From assembly GCA_021413865.1 (NCBI GenBank), contig JAIOPN010000017.1:236133-300132 (forward strand): 64,000 bases of DNA, written 5' to 3'. Position numbers and translations under genes: made by a program. Each line of letters begins with the position of its first letter. The first letter of the stretch is position 1. The notes beneath the pieces are model-generated. The model did no database searches. It was given only the letters and a program-made list of their open reading frames with translations, and was not told the DNA's origin. This document shows, piece after piece, positions 51,596-60,432 of the stretch. This stretch comes from Planctomycetota bacterium (GTDB lineage: Bacteria; Planctomycetota; Phycisphaerae; Phycisphaerales; Phycisphaeraceae).

Positions 51596-52048
51596 TCAGG
51601 CCTCGGTGGAAGCGGCGGGCTCTTCGGCGACGGGGGCGGCGACCGGTGCGGCGTCGTCACGGCGGGGACGGTCCTCGCTGCGGAGCTTCAACTCGAGTGA
51701 CAGGTCCGCGTCCTTCTTGGCGAGCTCCAGCTCGACCTCGCCCAGGTGGTCGGCGCGGATAATCATCGAACGGAGGATGTGATCGGAGAGGCTGCAGTCG
51801 CGCTCGATGTTGGCGATCTGCGCGCCGCGGACACGGAAATAAGCGAGCAGGTAGATGCCGCGCTTCTGGCCCTTGATCTCGAACGCGAGCTTGCGCTCCT
51901 CCCACTTGCGGAGGACGATCAGCTCGGCCTCGGCGCGGGCGAAGACGTCGCGCAGGAACTGGATGCAGCCCGTGTAGTCGGCGGCGACAGCCTGCTGATT
52001 GAGCAGGAAAAGACCTTCGTACAGGTGGACGCGTGGATCGGTGGCCAT
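51596..52048 (-). CDS. rpsF: 30S ribosomal protein S6
   Basis: 150 residues from ATG 52048, with GAGGAG upstream. S6 core: YEGLFLLNQQAVAADY, VLRKWEERKLAFEIKGQKRG, IYLLAYFRV and SDHILRSMIIRADH. A charged, Ala-rich tail follows residue about 125 (DRPRRDDAAPVAAPVAEEPA). S6 normally binds S18, but rpsR is absent from this operon. First gene of the rpsF-ssb-rplI transcript. Confidence 0.94.
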   Translation of the reverse strand: MATDPRVHLYEGLFLLNQQAVAADYTGCIQFLRDVFARAEAELIVLRKWEERKLAFEIKGQKRGIYLLAYFRVRGAQIANIERDCSLSDHILRSMIIRADHLGEVELELAKKDADLSLELKLRSEDRPRRDDAAPVAAPVAEEPAASTEA

Positions 52049-52147
52049 GGACCTAATCTCCTCAGAGCCGCTCGGTGGCCCCGGCCACACGCCGGGACGC
52101 CGGACCCGCGCAATAACGCGGGCCGAACGGCCGAATCAGGACCGAAG

Positions 52148-52176
52148 AGTGTACCCGGACGTCACCGCAGTCGCAA
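52148..52176 (-). promoter_or_regulatory. Candidate promoter for rpsF-ssb-rplI
   Basis: On the minus strand TTGCGA (52176-52171) and TACACT (52153-52148) are 17 bases apart, about 100 bases upstream of rpsF. Each hexamer matches four of six consensus positions, so support is moderate. Confidence 0.4.
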
Positions 52177-52184
52177 ATCCGCGG

Positions 52185-52241
52185 GATCCCCTCTCCTCCC
52201 GGGAGAGGGTGGCGGTGTCTTCGCCGACGGGTGAGGGGATC
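52185..52241. repeat. REP-like palindromic element, first copy
   Basis: The outer arms GATCCCCTC (52185-52193) and GAGGGGATC (52233-52241) are exact inverted repeats enclosing an inner CCCTCTC/GAGAGGG hairpin and GGTGGCGGTGTC. The layout matches common dispersed intergenic palindromes (CCCTCTCC, GGGAGAGGGTGGC, then GGGTGAGGGG). It lies upstream of the rpsF promoter. Confidence 0.6.
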
Positions 52242-52290
52242 ACCGGCCGGAAGGATCATGCGTAATCACGGGGCCACTCGGCCGGGGACG

Positions 52291-52323
52291 CCCTCACCCC
52301 GGCCCTCTCCCGGGGGGAGAGGG
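52291..52323. repeat. REP-like palindromic element, second (inverted) copy
   Basis: CCCTCACCCC followed by CCCTCTCC/GGAGAGGG (52303-52323) is the reverse-complement arrangement of the element at 52185, 50 bases away. The pair resembles a bacterial interspersed mosaic element. It lies just past the helicase stop and could also terminate the lipA-helicase transcript. Confidence 0.55.
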
Positions 52324-52331
52324 GGCCAAAT

Positions 52332-54071
52332 TCACCGCTCCCCGCCCTCGCGGTCGCGGCGGACTTGCACGCGCTTGCCACGGATCGTCGTGGCACGCAG
52401 GGCGGCGACGATCTCGTCGGCGGCGCCCTCGGGGACCTCGATCAGTGAGAAGCGGTCTGTAATCTCGATGGCGCCCAGGTCGCGGGAGTCGATGCCCGCC
52501 TCACCCGTGATCGCACCGACCAGGTCGCCGGGGCGGATGCCCGCCTGACGGCCGGCGCCGATGAAGAGCCGCGTGACGTCGCCACGCCCGCCCCCGCCAC
52601 CACCGGAAGGCCGACCCAGGCCGCCGAACGCTTCACGGCGCGGGCCGCGCTCGCCCTTGTCGCCGCGCGGCGGGCGGTCGGAGTGGCCGCCCGAGAAAGA
52701 GGGCGCCGCGGGGGTTGCGATTTCCTTGTCGTCGCCCGTGCCCTCGAGCGCCTCGTGGGCCATCTTCACCGCAGCGGCGGCGACGTCCACGATGTCGAAC
52801 TCCTGGGCGAGCGACTCGACCACCACGCGGACGTCGTCGAGCTTGCCGGCCAGCAGCAGCTCGCGCAGGGAGGCGCGGGTGACGTCAAGCCGGCGGGCGC
52901 GCACGTCGGCGACCGTCGGCACGGTGGCGATCTCCATCTTCTGCTTGGTGAGGTTCTCGATGCTGCGGAGCAGGCGGTGCTCTCGCGGCTCGGCGAGGGT
53001 GATGGCGGTGCCCGCCCTGCCCGCGCGACCGGTGCGGCCGATGCGGTGGACGTACGACTCGGCCGCGGCGGGCACGTCGTAGTTCACGACGTGCGAGAGG
53101 CGTTCGATGTCCAGCCCGCGCGCGGCGACGTCGGTGGCGATGAGCAGGTCGGCGCTGCCGGCGCGGAAGAGCGACATGACACGGTCGCGCTGCCGCTGTT
53201 CCATGCCGCCGTGCAGCGCCTGGGCGCGGTGGCCGTAGGCGGTGAGGGTCTCAACGAGCGATTCGACCTCGAGGCGGGTGCGGCAGAAGACGATCGCGGA
53301 GGTGGGGTTTTCGATGTCGAGCACCCGACCGAGCACGGCGGGCTTCGTGGCGCGGGTGACGCTGTAAACGACCTGCCGCACGCGCGGGCTCGCCCCGGCG
53401 GCGGTCTTCTCGGTGGTGATCGCCACCCTGATCGGGTTTTTGAGGTGGCGTTTGGTGATCGACAGGATGCGCGGCGGCATGGTGGCGGAGAAGAGCGCGG
53501 TCTGCCGTGTCGCGGGGGTGGAGGTGAGGATGGCGTCGATGTCCTCGGCGAAGCCCATGTCGAGCATCTCGTCGGCCTCGTCGAGGACGAGGACCTTGAG
53601 CCCCTCGAGCCGGAGCGTCTTGCGGCGGATGTGGTCCAGCGCCCGACCGGGCGTGGCGACGACGATGGAAGCACCTCGCTCCAATGCACGGATCTGGATG
53701 TGCATCGGCGCGCCGCCGTACACCGGGACAACGTGGATACCGAACCCCTTGGCGTATTTGTGGATCGCCTCGGCGACCTGCATGGCCAACTCGCGCGTGG
53801 GGACGAGGACGAGGCCGCTGATGCAGAGACGGGCCTGGGCGTCCTGGGCGATGCGCTGGATCATCGGCAGCGCGAAGGCGGCGGTCTTGCCGGTGCCGGT
53901 GGCGGCCATGCCCAGCAAATCACGGCCCTCGATCAGGAGCGGGATGGCCTCGCGCTGCACGGGTGTAGGCTCCTCGTACCCGAGCGCGGTGACGGCGGCG
54001 AGGAGTTCATCGGCGAGCCCGAGGCCGGCGAAACCGGTGGGCTTTTTGGTGGATTCACTTTTGGCGGTCAT
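52332..54071 (-). CDS. DEAD-box RNA helicase with DbpA-type RNA-binding domain
   Basis: 579 residues from ATG 54071; the longer frame overlaps lipA. Helicase motifs are complete: PTPVQREAIP (Q motif), MAATGTGKT, PTRELAMQ, DEADEML, SATMPP and HRIGRTGRAGRAG. After an Arg/Gly-rich linker (about 455-500), residues 505-575 match the DbpA RRM-like domain (RLFIGAGRQAGIRPGDLVGA, then VEVPEG-like and GKRVQVRRD). It resembles CsdA/DeaD proteins of ribosome assembly and cold adaptation. It follows lipA by 34 bases. Confidence 0.92.
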   Translation of the reverse strand: MTAKSESTKKPTGFAGLGLADELLAAVTALGYEEPTPVQREAIPLLIEGRDLLGMAATGTGKTAAFALPMIQRIAQDAQARLCISGLVLVPTRELAMQVAEAIHKYAKGFGIHVVPVYGGAPMHIQIRALERGASIVVATPGRALDHIRRKTLRLEGLKVLVLDEADEMLDMGFAEDIDAILTSTPATRQTALFSATMPPRILSITKRHLKNPIRVAITTEKTAAGASPRVRQVVYSVTRATKPAVLGRVLDIENPTSAIVFCRTRLEVESLVETLTAYGHRAQALHGGMEQRQRDRVMSLFRAGSADLLIATDVAARGLDIERLSHVVNYDVPAAAESYVHRIGRTGRAGRAGTAITLAEPREHRLLRSIENLTKQKMEIATVPTVADVRARRLDVTRASLRELLLAGKLDDVRVVVESLAQEFDIVDVAAAAVKMAHEALEGTGDDKEIATPAAPSFSGGHSDRPPRGDKGERGPRREAFGGLGRPSGGGGGGRGDVTRLFIGAGRQAGIRPGDLVGAITGEAGIDSRDLGAIEITDRFSLIEVPEGAADEIVAALRATTIRGKRVQVRRDREGGER

Positions 54072-54105
54072 GGGTTCCTGATTTCTGCGGGGGGGATAGG
54101 CGGGG

Positions 54106-55041
54106 TCAGCGTGGTTGGGCGTCGAGGTGGAGGACCTGGTCCTCGGCGTGGTAACTGGACCGCACGAGCGGTCCGGACTCGACGTGGCGGAAGCCGAGCG
54201 ATTCGCCGAGCGTCTTGAAGGCGTGGAACCGGTCGGGGGTGACCCAGCGCGTGATGGGCAGGTGGTCGCGGGTGGGCTGGAGGTATTGGCCGATGGTGAG
54301 GATGTCGCAGCCGCCTCGACCATCCACGCGAGAACCGTCAAGAACGTCGCGCATGAGTTGCTCGACATCGTGGTCCTCCTCGCCGATGCCGACCATGATG
54401 CCGGTCTTCGCGGTCAGACCCGCTTCCTTGGCACGGCGGAGCAGCTCGATGGAGCGGTCGTATTTCGCCTGCGGGCGGACCACGGAATACATCCGGCGGA
54501 CCGTCTCCATGTTGTGATTCAAGATGTCCGGCCGTTCGTCGAGCACGAGTTGCAGCGCGGACCAGTCACCGCAGAAATCGGGTATGAGCACCTCGATGCT
54601 CGTCTTCGGCGAGGCCTCGCGGCAGCGGCGGATCGTCTCCGCCCAGACGGCCGCCCCACCATCGGTCAGCTCGTCACGGTTGACGGAGGTGATGACGATG
54701 TGGCGCAGCCCCATGAGGGCGACGGACTCGGCGACGCGGCGCGGCTCGTCGAGGTCGAGCGTGGGCGGCTTGCCGGTGGCGATGTGGCAGAAGCCGCAGG
54801 AGCGGGTGCAGACGTCGCCCAGGATCATGATGGTCGCCGTGCCGCGCGACCAGCACTCGCCCATGTTGGGGCACTTGGCGGACTCGCAGACGGTGTGGAG
54901 TTGGTGGTCGTCGATGATGCCGCGGAGGCGTTCGTAGCCGGGCCCTCCGGGGAGCCGGGCGCGGAGCCAGTCGGGCTTCTTACGGCGGATGTAATCCCTG
55001 CCGGCGTTGTCGAGGATCATGCTGGAGAGCGAAACAGGCAT
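54106..55041 (-). CDS. lipA: Lipoyl synthase
   Basis: 311 residues. Two iron-sulfur clusters: auxiliary cysteines CESAKCPNMGEC, the radical-SAM motif CTRSCGFC, and the C-terminal RSSYHA with the serine that ligates the auxiliary cluster. It inserts two sulfurs into protein-bound octanoate. lipB is not in the window. ATG 55020 is an alternative start that would drop seven residues. The gene leads the lipA-helicase pair. Confidence 0.96.
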   Translation of the reverse strand: MPVSLSSMILDNAGRDYIRRKKPDWLRARLPGGPGYERLRGIIDDHQLHTVCESAKCPNMGECWSRGTATIMILGDVCTRSCGFCHIATGKPPTLDLDEPRRVAESVALMGLRHIVITSVNRDELTDGGAAVWAETIRRCREASPKTSIEVLIPDFCGDWSALQLVLDERPDILNHNMETVRRMYSVVRPQAKYDRSIELLRRAKEAGLTAKTGIMVGIGEEDHDVEQLMRDVLDGSRVDGRGGCDILTIGQYLQPTRDHLPITRWVTPDRFHAFKTLGESLGFRHVESGPLVRSSYHAEDQVLHLDAQPR

Positions 55042-55148
55042 GTGGGAAGTGTAGCGTAGGAAGGCCGGGTTAGCCGTTTTGCGGCCAACGCGTTGCCCGC
55101 ACGGGTATTATGCGGTCTAATCCAAAGCTCCACGCAACCCGGTGCGTC

Positions 55149-56018
55149 ATGGACGAAAAAACGCTCGCCCTTCACATGTTCGCGCTCAACACGCGGGGCT
55201 ACACCGTGCTCAAACGGGCGCTCGACCCGGCCGTGATCCCCGCGCTCACCGCCGCCTCCGACCGCGCGATGGAGCACGCGATCAAGATCAACCGGGAGCG
55301 GGGGAAGATCGAGGGCTTCAACTTCGGGGAGGATTTTCAGGGCGTGCGCTGCCTGCACCTCTGGTGCCGGGAGGCGATGGAGCTGCTCGAACACGACAAC
55401 GTGCACACCATCGCCCAGCGTGCGTTCAACGGGAACTACCACCTGTGGGACCTCTCGGTGCTCTCCACGCCCCCGAGCAAAAACCGGGAGAGGACCAACA
55501 CCACGCCCTGGCACCGGGACATGGATGTCTGGAACCCGCTGACGGATGAAGCCCACTACATGCACTGCTTCGTGTACACGATGGCCGTGACGCCGGAGAA
55601 TGGCGCGACGTGGGCGATCCCCGGCAGCCACTTCGGGGCGAACATCCCCAAAGAACTGGAGGAGGGGCTCAAGTCGTTTGACCACGACGAGGACCTCGCG
55701 CCGGTGAGCGTGCGGCTGTGCGGCGAGCCGGGCGACATGATCCTGTTTTATCCGACGGTGCTGCACGCCGCGGGTTTCAACCACACGGACAAGCCACGCC
55801 GGCTGGTGCACTTCGGCCTCTGCCACACCAGGGCCAAGCCGTTCATCGACCACTGGTCGATCATCGGGAGCGAGCCCCGCGCCGTCGCCACGCCCCGGCT
55901 GAAAAAGCTGCTCGACCCTGGCGCGCACGAGATGCCCAAGGATTGGCCCTGCCTCCCGCCCTGGTTCAAGCCCGACCCCGCGCCGCGTCCCACGCTCAGC
56001 GCGGAGGCGGTGGCGTGA
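55149..56018 (+). CDS. PhyH (phytanoyl-CoA dioxygenase) family protein
   Basis: 289 residues from ATG 55149. Fe(II)/2-oxoglutarate dioxygenase fold with the HxD pair in PWHRDMDVWNP, and distal His and Arg in VLHAAGFNHTDKPRRLVHFG. ENGATWAIPGSHFGAN is the usual post-motif loop. The substrate is unknown. It is only distantly similar to the PhyH protein at 5298. It is followed after 9 bases by a small lipoprotein gene on the same strand. Confidence 0.85.
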   Translation: MDEKTLALHMFALNTRGYTVLKRALDPAVIPALTAASDRAMEHAIKINRERGKIEGFNFGEDFQGVRCLHLWCREAMELLEHDNVHTIAQRAFNGNYHLWDLSVLSTPPSKNRERTNTTPWHRDMDVWNPLTDEAHYMHCFVYTMAVTPENGATWAIPGSHFGANIPKELEEGLKSFDHDEDLAPVSVRLCGEPGDMILFYPTVLHAAGFNHTDKPRRLVHFGLCHTRAKPFIDHWSIIGSEPRAVATPRLKKLLDPGAHEMPKDWPCLPPWFKPDPAPRPTLSAEAVA

Positions 56019-56027
56019 TCTGATACG

Positions 56028-56372
56028 ATGGTCCGCATGCACGCATCTCGCTGGTTGCTGATCCTCATCCTGGCATCGTTCCTCCACGGCTGCGGGCCCA
56101 AGGCGAGCGAGGGGGACTTTGACTCGGACAACCCCGCCGCCAAGCTCTACGCTATCCGCCACGCGGGGGAATCGGGCGACGTCTCCAAGGTGCCGCGCCT
56201 CGTCGAGGAACTGGACCACGACGACCCCGCGGTGCGGATGATGGCGATCAACGCGCTGGACCGTCTCACGGGGGAACGGATGGGGTACAATCCCTACGAC
56301 CCGCCGCAGGAGCGACGGGCGGCGATCGAGAAATGGACCGCCGCGGTGCGCGAGGGGCGATGGAAGAAATGA
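56028..56372 (+). CDS. Small lipoprotein with HEAT-like repeat
   Basis: 114 residues. Lipoprotein signal to LASFLHGC (Cys 22). The mature part contains one or two HEAT-like helical hairpins: KVPRLVEELDHDDPAVRMMA and INALDRLTGERMGY. ATG 56037 is an alternative start. Such short repeat proteins often serve as protein-binding modules; no partner is evident beyond proximity to the RsbW/STAS genes. Confidence 0.72.
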   Translation: MVRMHASRWLLILILASFLHGCGPKASEGDFDSDNPAAKLYAIRHAGESGDVSKVPRLVEELDHDDPAVRMMAINALDRLTGERMGYNPYDPPQERRAAIEKWTAAVREGRWKK

Positions 56373-56421
56373 CGCGGGAGCGGGCCCGGGGTGAGGCCCT
56401 GTCGTGGGTGCAAGGACGCCG

Positions 56422-56874
56422 ATGGAAGAACCCTGGGACATCACGCTACGCATCGTGAGCCATCCGCGTTACCTGGCGATCGTGCGAGCGGCGGTCGAGA
56501 GCTTCGGGCTGAAGGTCGGACTGAGCGAGGATGAGGCCGCGAAGGTGACGCTGGCGGTGGACGAGGCGATGGCGAACGTGATCCGCCACGGCTACCACGG
56601 CGAGACGGGCCACCCGATCTGGTTGAAAATGACGCCGACCCAGCACAACGGGAAACCGGCGTTGAAGATGGTGGTGGAGGATGAGTGCCGCGGCGTGGAC
56701 GCGACCTGCATCAAGCCCAAGCCGAGGGACCCGAACCGGCCGGGCGGGCTGGGTGTGGCCATCATCAAAGAAGTAATGGACGAGATGGAATACGAGACGA
56801 GGACGGACGGATCGGGCATCAGCCTTTCAATGTTGAAGTACGTGACTCCGGCCAAAACCGCCGGGAAGGAATAG
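56422..56874 (+). CDS. RsbW/SpoIIAB-like anti-sigma factor serine kinase
   Basis: 150 residues from ATG 56422, preceded by AAGGA at 6 bases. GHKL ATPase features: N-box VTLAVDEAMANVIRHGY, the VVEDECRGVD strand, and glycine-rich GGLGVAIIKEVMDEM. RsbW-like kinases phosphorylate STAS antagonists and sequester partner proteins such as sigma factors. The next gene, 4 bases downstream, encodes a STAS protein, the expected substrate. No sigma factor is adjacent. Confidence 0.88.
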   Translation: MEEPWDITLRIVSHPRYLAIVRAAVESFGLKVGLSEDEAAKVTLAVDEAMANVIRHGYHGETGHPIWLKMTPTQHNGKPALKMVVEDECRGVDATCIKPKPRDPNRPGGLGVAIIKEVMDEMEYETRTDGSGISLSMLKYVTPAKTAGKE

Positions 56875-56878
56875 AGCC

Positions 56879-57226
56879 ATGGCCAGAACAAGCGCACTCG
56901 CCACCCAACGCACCCCCCTGCCCGACGGCATGGTGGTCAGCATCTCCGGTGAGATCGACTTCAGCCGGTCCCCCGCGCTGCGCTCCGAACTGATCGCCGT
57001 CCTGGGTGACAAGCCCGCGCGGCTGGTGATCGACCTGGCGGGCGTCCCTTATATGGACAGCTCGGGCGTGGCCACGCTCGTCGAGACCCTCCGCACGCAG
57101 CGCGACGCGGCGCGCAAGCTCGTCATCTGCGGCATGCAGCCCAAGGTGCGCGGCATCTTCGAGATCGCCCGGCTCAACACCGTCTTCATCATCGTCGGCG
57201 ACCTCGAGGCCGCCAGGCAGGCCTGA
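56879..57226 (+). CDS. STAS-domain protein (anti-anti-sigma/MlaB-like)
   Basis: 115 residues. One STAS domain: MVVSISGEIDFSRSPALRSE, LVIDLAGVPYMDSSGVATLV and IARLNTVFIIV. The DSSG serine is the phosphorylation site in RsbV/SpoIIAA homologues. It sits between the RsbW-like kinase (4-base gap) and MlaE (18-base gap); MlaB of the Mla complex is also a STAS protein. It could therefore be a partner-switch antagonist, an MlaB subunit, or both. Confidence 0.88.
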   Translation: MARTSALATQRTPLPDGMVVSISGEIDFSRSPALRSELIAVLGDKPARLVIDLAGVPYMDSSGVATLVETLRTQRDAARKLVICGMQPKVRGIFEIARLNTVFIIVGDLEAARQA

Positions 57227-57244
57227 CCGCTCCGACGCACGGCC

Positions 57245-58093
57245 ATGGAAACCCCCACCGACCCCACCGCCACGCACCGATCGTCCGCCCTGCGGCGCGG
57301 CGTGGTGAACGTCGGCGACGCGACGATCCGCAGCGTTGAATACCTGGGCGGCGTCCACAACATGGTCTGGGACGGGCTGGTCTGGGTCGGGCGATCCATG
57401 GTCCACCGCGACGTGCGGATCGGACGGCCCGCGCTGATCGCCCAGGTCGTGCGGCTGGGCGTGCGCTCAACGGCCGTCATCATGCTCGTCAGCGCCTGCA
57501 TCGGGATGATCCTGGCGTTCCAGATGGCACCGCCGCTGAGCGAGCTGGGCCAGACCGACAAGGTCGCCAACATCATCGCCATCGCCGTGTTCCGCGAGCT
57601 GGGCCCGCTCATCACCGCGGTCGTGCTCACCGGCTTCGCCGGCGCCTCGGTCGCCGCCGAGATCGGCACCATGGTGGTCGGCGAGGAGGTCGAGGCGCTC
57701 GAGGCGCACGCGCTCAACCCGATCCGCTTCCTCGTCGTGCCCCGCCTGCTCGCGGCGATCATCGCGATGGCCTGCCTCTGCGCGATGGCGAACTACGTCT
57801 CGATCTTCGCCGGCTGGGTCATGGGGGTGTACATGCTCGACATCCCCTCGGGCGTCTATATCAACAACACGATCGACCAGCTCAAGCTCGTGGACTTTGT
57901 GACCGGCATCGCCAAGGCGGCGATCTTCGGGGCGATCATCGGCGGCATCGCCTGCTTCAACGGGCTGAAGGTCTCCGGCGGCGCGGCGGGCGTCGGCCGC
58001 GCGACCACCGCCACGGTCGTCCACTCCATCGTCCTGGTCATCTTCGCCGACCTGATCTTCTCCGGCGTGTTCTACGCGATGGGGTGGTTCTAA
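57245..58093 (+). CDS. mlaE: MlaE-family lipid ABC transporter permease
   Basis: 282 residues with five or six membrane segments after a 70-residue N-terminal region. Conserved MlaE segment: FRELGPLITAVVLTGFAGAS, VAAEIGTMVVGEEVEALEAH and NPIRFLVVPRLLA. MlaE forms the membrane core of a retrograde phospholipid transporter with MlaF, MlaD and MlaB. The ATPase and MCE genes do not follow (pcrA/uvrD does), so they must be elsewhere or absent. The STAS gene directly upstream may supply MlaB. Confidence 0.9.
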   Translation: METPTDPTATHRSSALRRGVVNVGDATIRSVEYLGGVHNMVWDGLVWVGRSMVHRDVRIGRPALIAQVVRLGVRSTAVIMLVSACIGMILAFQMAPPLSELGQTDKVANIIAIAVFRELGPLITAVVLTGFAGASVAAEIGTMVVGEEVEALEAHALNPIRFLVVPRLLAAIIAMACLCAMANYVSIFAGWVMGVYMLDIPSGVYINNTIDQLKLVDFVTGIAKAAIFGAIIGGIACFNGLKVSGGAAGVGRATTATVVHSIVLVIFADLIFSGVFYAMGWF

Positions 58094-58182
58094 CTTCTCT
58101 CTCCCGCCAAGCCCGATGACGAGCCCGCGAGTCGTCGGGGTCTTCGCCCCATCCCCCCGCCGCTCCCCGCTACACTTTGCTG

Positions 58183-60423
58183 ATGTCCGACGATCTCCTC
58201 GACGACCTGACCGAACCGCAGCGCGAGGCCGCCACGCACGTGGAGGGCCCGCTGCTCGTTTTAGCCGGCGCGGGCTCGGGCAAGACGCGCGTCATCACGC
58301 GCCGGATCGGGCATCTGGTGCTGCGCGTCGGCATCCCGCCGTGGAACGTGCTGGCGATCACCTTCACGAACAAGGCCGCCGGTGAAATGCGGGAGCGCGT
58401 CGCCAAGCTCGTCTCCGAGAAACAGTCGCGGGCGACGACGGTCTGCACGTTCCACAGCCTCTGCACGCGCATCCTCCGCCGCTACGCCGACCGCCTCGGG
58501 CTGCCTCCGGGCTATTCCATCTATGACTCGTCCGACCAGCAGCGGGCGGTGAAGCAGGCGCTGGAGGCGCTGCAGATCAGCGTGACGAACTTCTCGCCCG
58601 GCAAGGTGCTGGGGGCGATCTCGAACGCGAAGAACGAGCTGATCGACGTGGACGCCTTCACCGCCGACGCTCACGACTTTTTTAACAAGACCGTCGCCCG
58701 GGTTTACCGCAAGTACCAGGAAATCCTGACGCAGAACCACGCCCTGGACTTCGACGACCTTCTCATCAAGACCGTCCTCCTGATGCGCAGCCACCCCGAC
58801 GCGCTCAAGGAGTTACAGGACCGCTACCAGTACCTGCTCATCGACGAGTACCAGGACACCAACCACGCGCAGTTCATCATCGCCCACTCGCTGGCGGCGG
58901 GGCACAAAAACATCTGCGCCACCGGCGACCCGGACCAGTCCATCTACGGCTGGCGCGGGGCGAACATCCGCAACATCCTCGATTTCGAGACCCACTACCC
59001 AAACGCCAAGGTCGTGCGGCTGGAGCAGAACTACCGCTCGACGAAAAACATCCTCGCCGTCGCCGACGCCCTGATCCGCCACAACACGCAGCGCAAGCAC
59101 AAGTCCCTCTGGACGGAAAACGAAGAGGGCGAGCCCGTGGCGGTCGTGCGCTGCCGTGACGAGCGTGAAGAGGCGCACTGGGTGGTGGAGCGGTTCCGGC
59201 AGTGGCACGAGCGCGAGCAGGTCCCGTGGAGCGGCATGGGAGTGTTCTACCGCATCAACTCGCTGAGCCGTGTGATGGAGGACGCCTTCCGCGACGCGGG
59301 CATCCCCTACCAGATCGCGCGGGGCACGGCCTTCTTCGAGCGCAAGGAGATCAAGGACTCCATCGCCTTCCTGCGCGTGATCGCCAACCCGGCGGACGAG
59401 GTGAACCTCATCCGCATCATCAACACCCCGCCGCGCGGCATCAGCGAGACGAGCGTCGAGGCGATGCAGGCCCACGCAACGGCGAGCGCACTACCTCTGA
59501 TCAACGTGGTGCGTCGGCCCGAGTCGGTGGCCTCGCTCAACGGTCGGGCCGTCACCTCCATCCAGAAGTTCTCACGCATGCTCGACGTCTGGCGGCGCGA
59601 CGCGGGCCTCGAGGAGGGCGTGCCCCAGCCCCTCTCGCTGCGCGGGTTCGTGGACAAGATCCTGCGCGAGTCCGGCCTGCACGAGCACTACAAAAACGAC
59701 CGCTCCGACCTCGACGGCGAGCGTCTGGCCAACCTCGGCGAGCTCGTCAGCTCCGCCCAGCAGTTCGAGGACGACTTCCTCGCCGAGACCGAGCTCGGCG
59801 AGCAGAGCCTGCGGGAAAAACTATTCGCCTACCTCGAGCGCGTCACCCTGGTCAGCGACGTGGACAGCGTCAGCCCCGACATGGGCGCCGTCACGCTCAT
59901 GACGCTGCACGCCGCCAAGGGGCTGGAATTCCCCGTCGTCGCGATGGTCGGCGTGGAGGACGGCCTGCTCCCCCACCAGCGGGCGAACACGAACAAGCAC
60001 GAGTTGGAGGAGGAGCGCCGGCTCTGCTTCGTCGGCATCACGCGCTCTCAGCGGATGCTTTTCCTCACCCACGCCCGGTTCCGCACGATCTTCGGCCAGA
60101 TGCAGCCGACCATCCCCAGCCGGTTCCTCGGTGAGCTGCCTAAAACGAGCACCACGCGCAGCGACGCCGACGAGGAAGGCACCCCGCTGCTCGACGAGGG
60201 CGGCGAGGCCGACCCGGTGGCGAATCAGCTGCGCGACAGCGCCGCGGCGGAGGCGATGGAGTTCCCGCCCGGCACGATGGTGCGTCACCCGCAATTCGGC
60301 CTGGGCCGGGTGCTAACGGTCAAGGTGACCGGCGCACAGACCCGCGCCCAGGTGGCGTTCAATTCCGCGGGCGTGAAGACGCTGATCCTTCAATACGCCC
60401 GCCTCGAGCGGGTGCAACGCTAA
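58183..60423 (+). CDS. pcrA: UvrD/PcrA-type DNA helicase
   Basis: 746 residues from ATG 58183. SF1A motifs: LAGAGSGKT, ITFTNKAAGEM, DEYQDTN, GDPDQSIYGWRGA, VRLEQNYRS, TLMTLHAAKGLEFPVV and VGITRSQ. The C-terminus has a Tudor-like RNA-polymerase-binding segment (MVRHPQFGLGRVLTVKV), typical of PcrA/UvrD. It unwinds DNA in repair and replication restart. trpF begins 9 bases downstream. Confidence 0.95.
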   Translation: MSDDLLDDLTEPQREAATHVEGPLLVLAGAGSGKTRVITRRIGHLVLRVGIPPWNVLAITFTNKAAGEMRERVAKLVSEKQSRATTVCTFHSLCTRILRRYADRLGLPPGYSIYDSSDQQRAVKQALEALQISVTNFSPGKVLGAISNAKNELIDVDAFTADAHDFFNKTVARVYRKYQEILTQNHALDFDDLLIKTVLLMRSHPDALKELQDRYQYLLIDEYQDTNHAQFIIAHSLAAGHKNICATGDPDQSIYGWRGANIRNILDFETHYPNAKVVRLEQNYRSTKNILAVADALIRHNTQRKHKSLWTENEEGEPVAVVRCRDEREEAHWVVERFRQWHEREQVPWSGMGVFYRINSLSRVMEDAFRDAGIPYQIARGTAFFERKEIKDSIAFLRVIANPADEVNLIRIINTPPRGISETSVEAMQAHATASALPLINVVRRPESVASLNGRAVTSIQKFSRMLDVWRRDAGLEEGVPQPLSLRGFVDKILRESGLHEHYKNDRSDLDGERLANLGELVSSAQQFEDDFLAETELGEQSLREKLFAYLERVTLVSDVDSVSPDMGAVTLMTLHAAKGLEFPVVAMVGVEDGLLPHQRANTNKHELEEERRLCFVGITRSQRMLFLTHARFRTIFGQMQPTIPSRFLGELPKTSTTRSDADEEGTPLLDEGGEADPVANQLRDSAAAEAMEFPPGTMVRHPQFGLGRVLTVKVTGAQTRAQVAFNSAGVKTLILQYARLERVQR

Positions 60424-60432
60424 GATTCCCAC

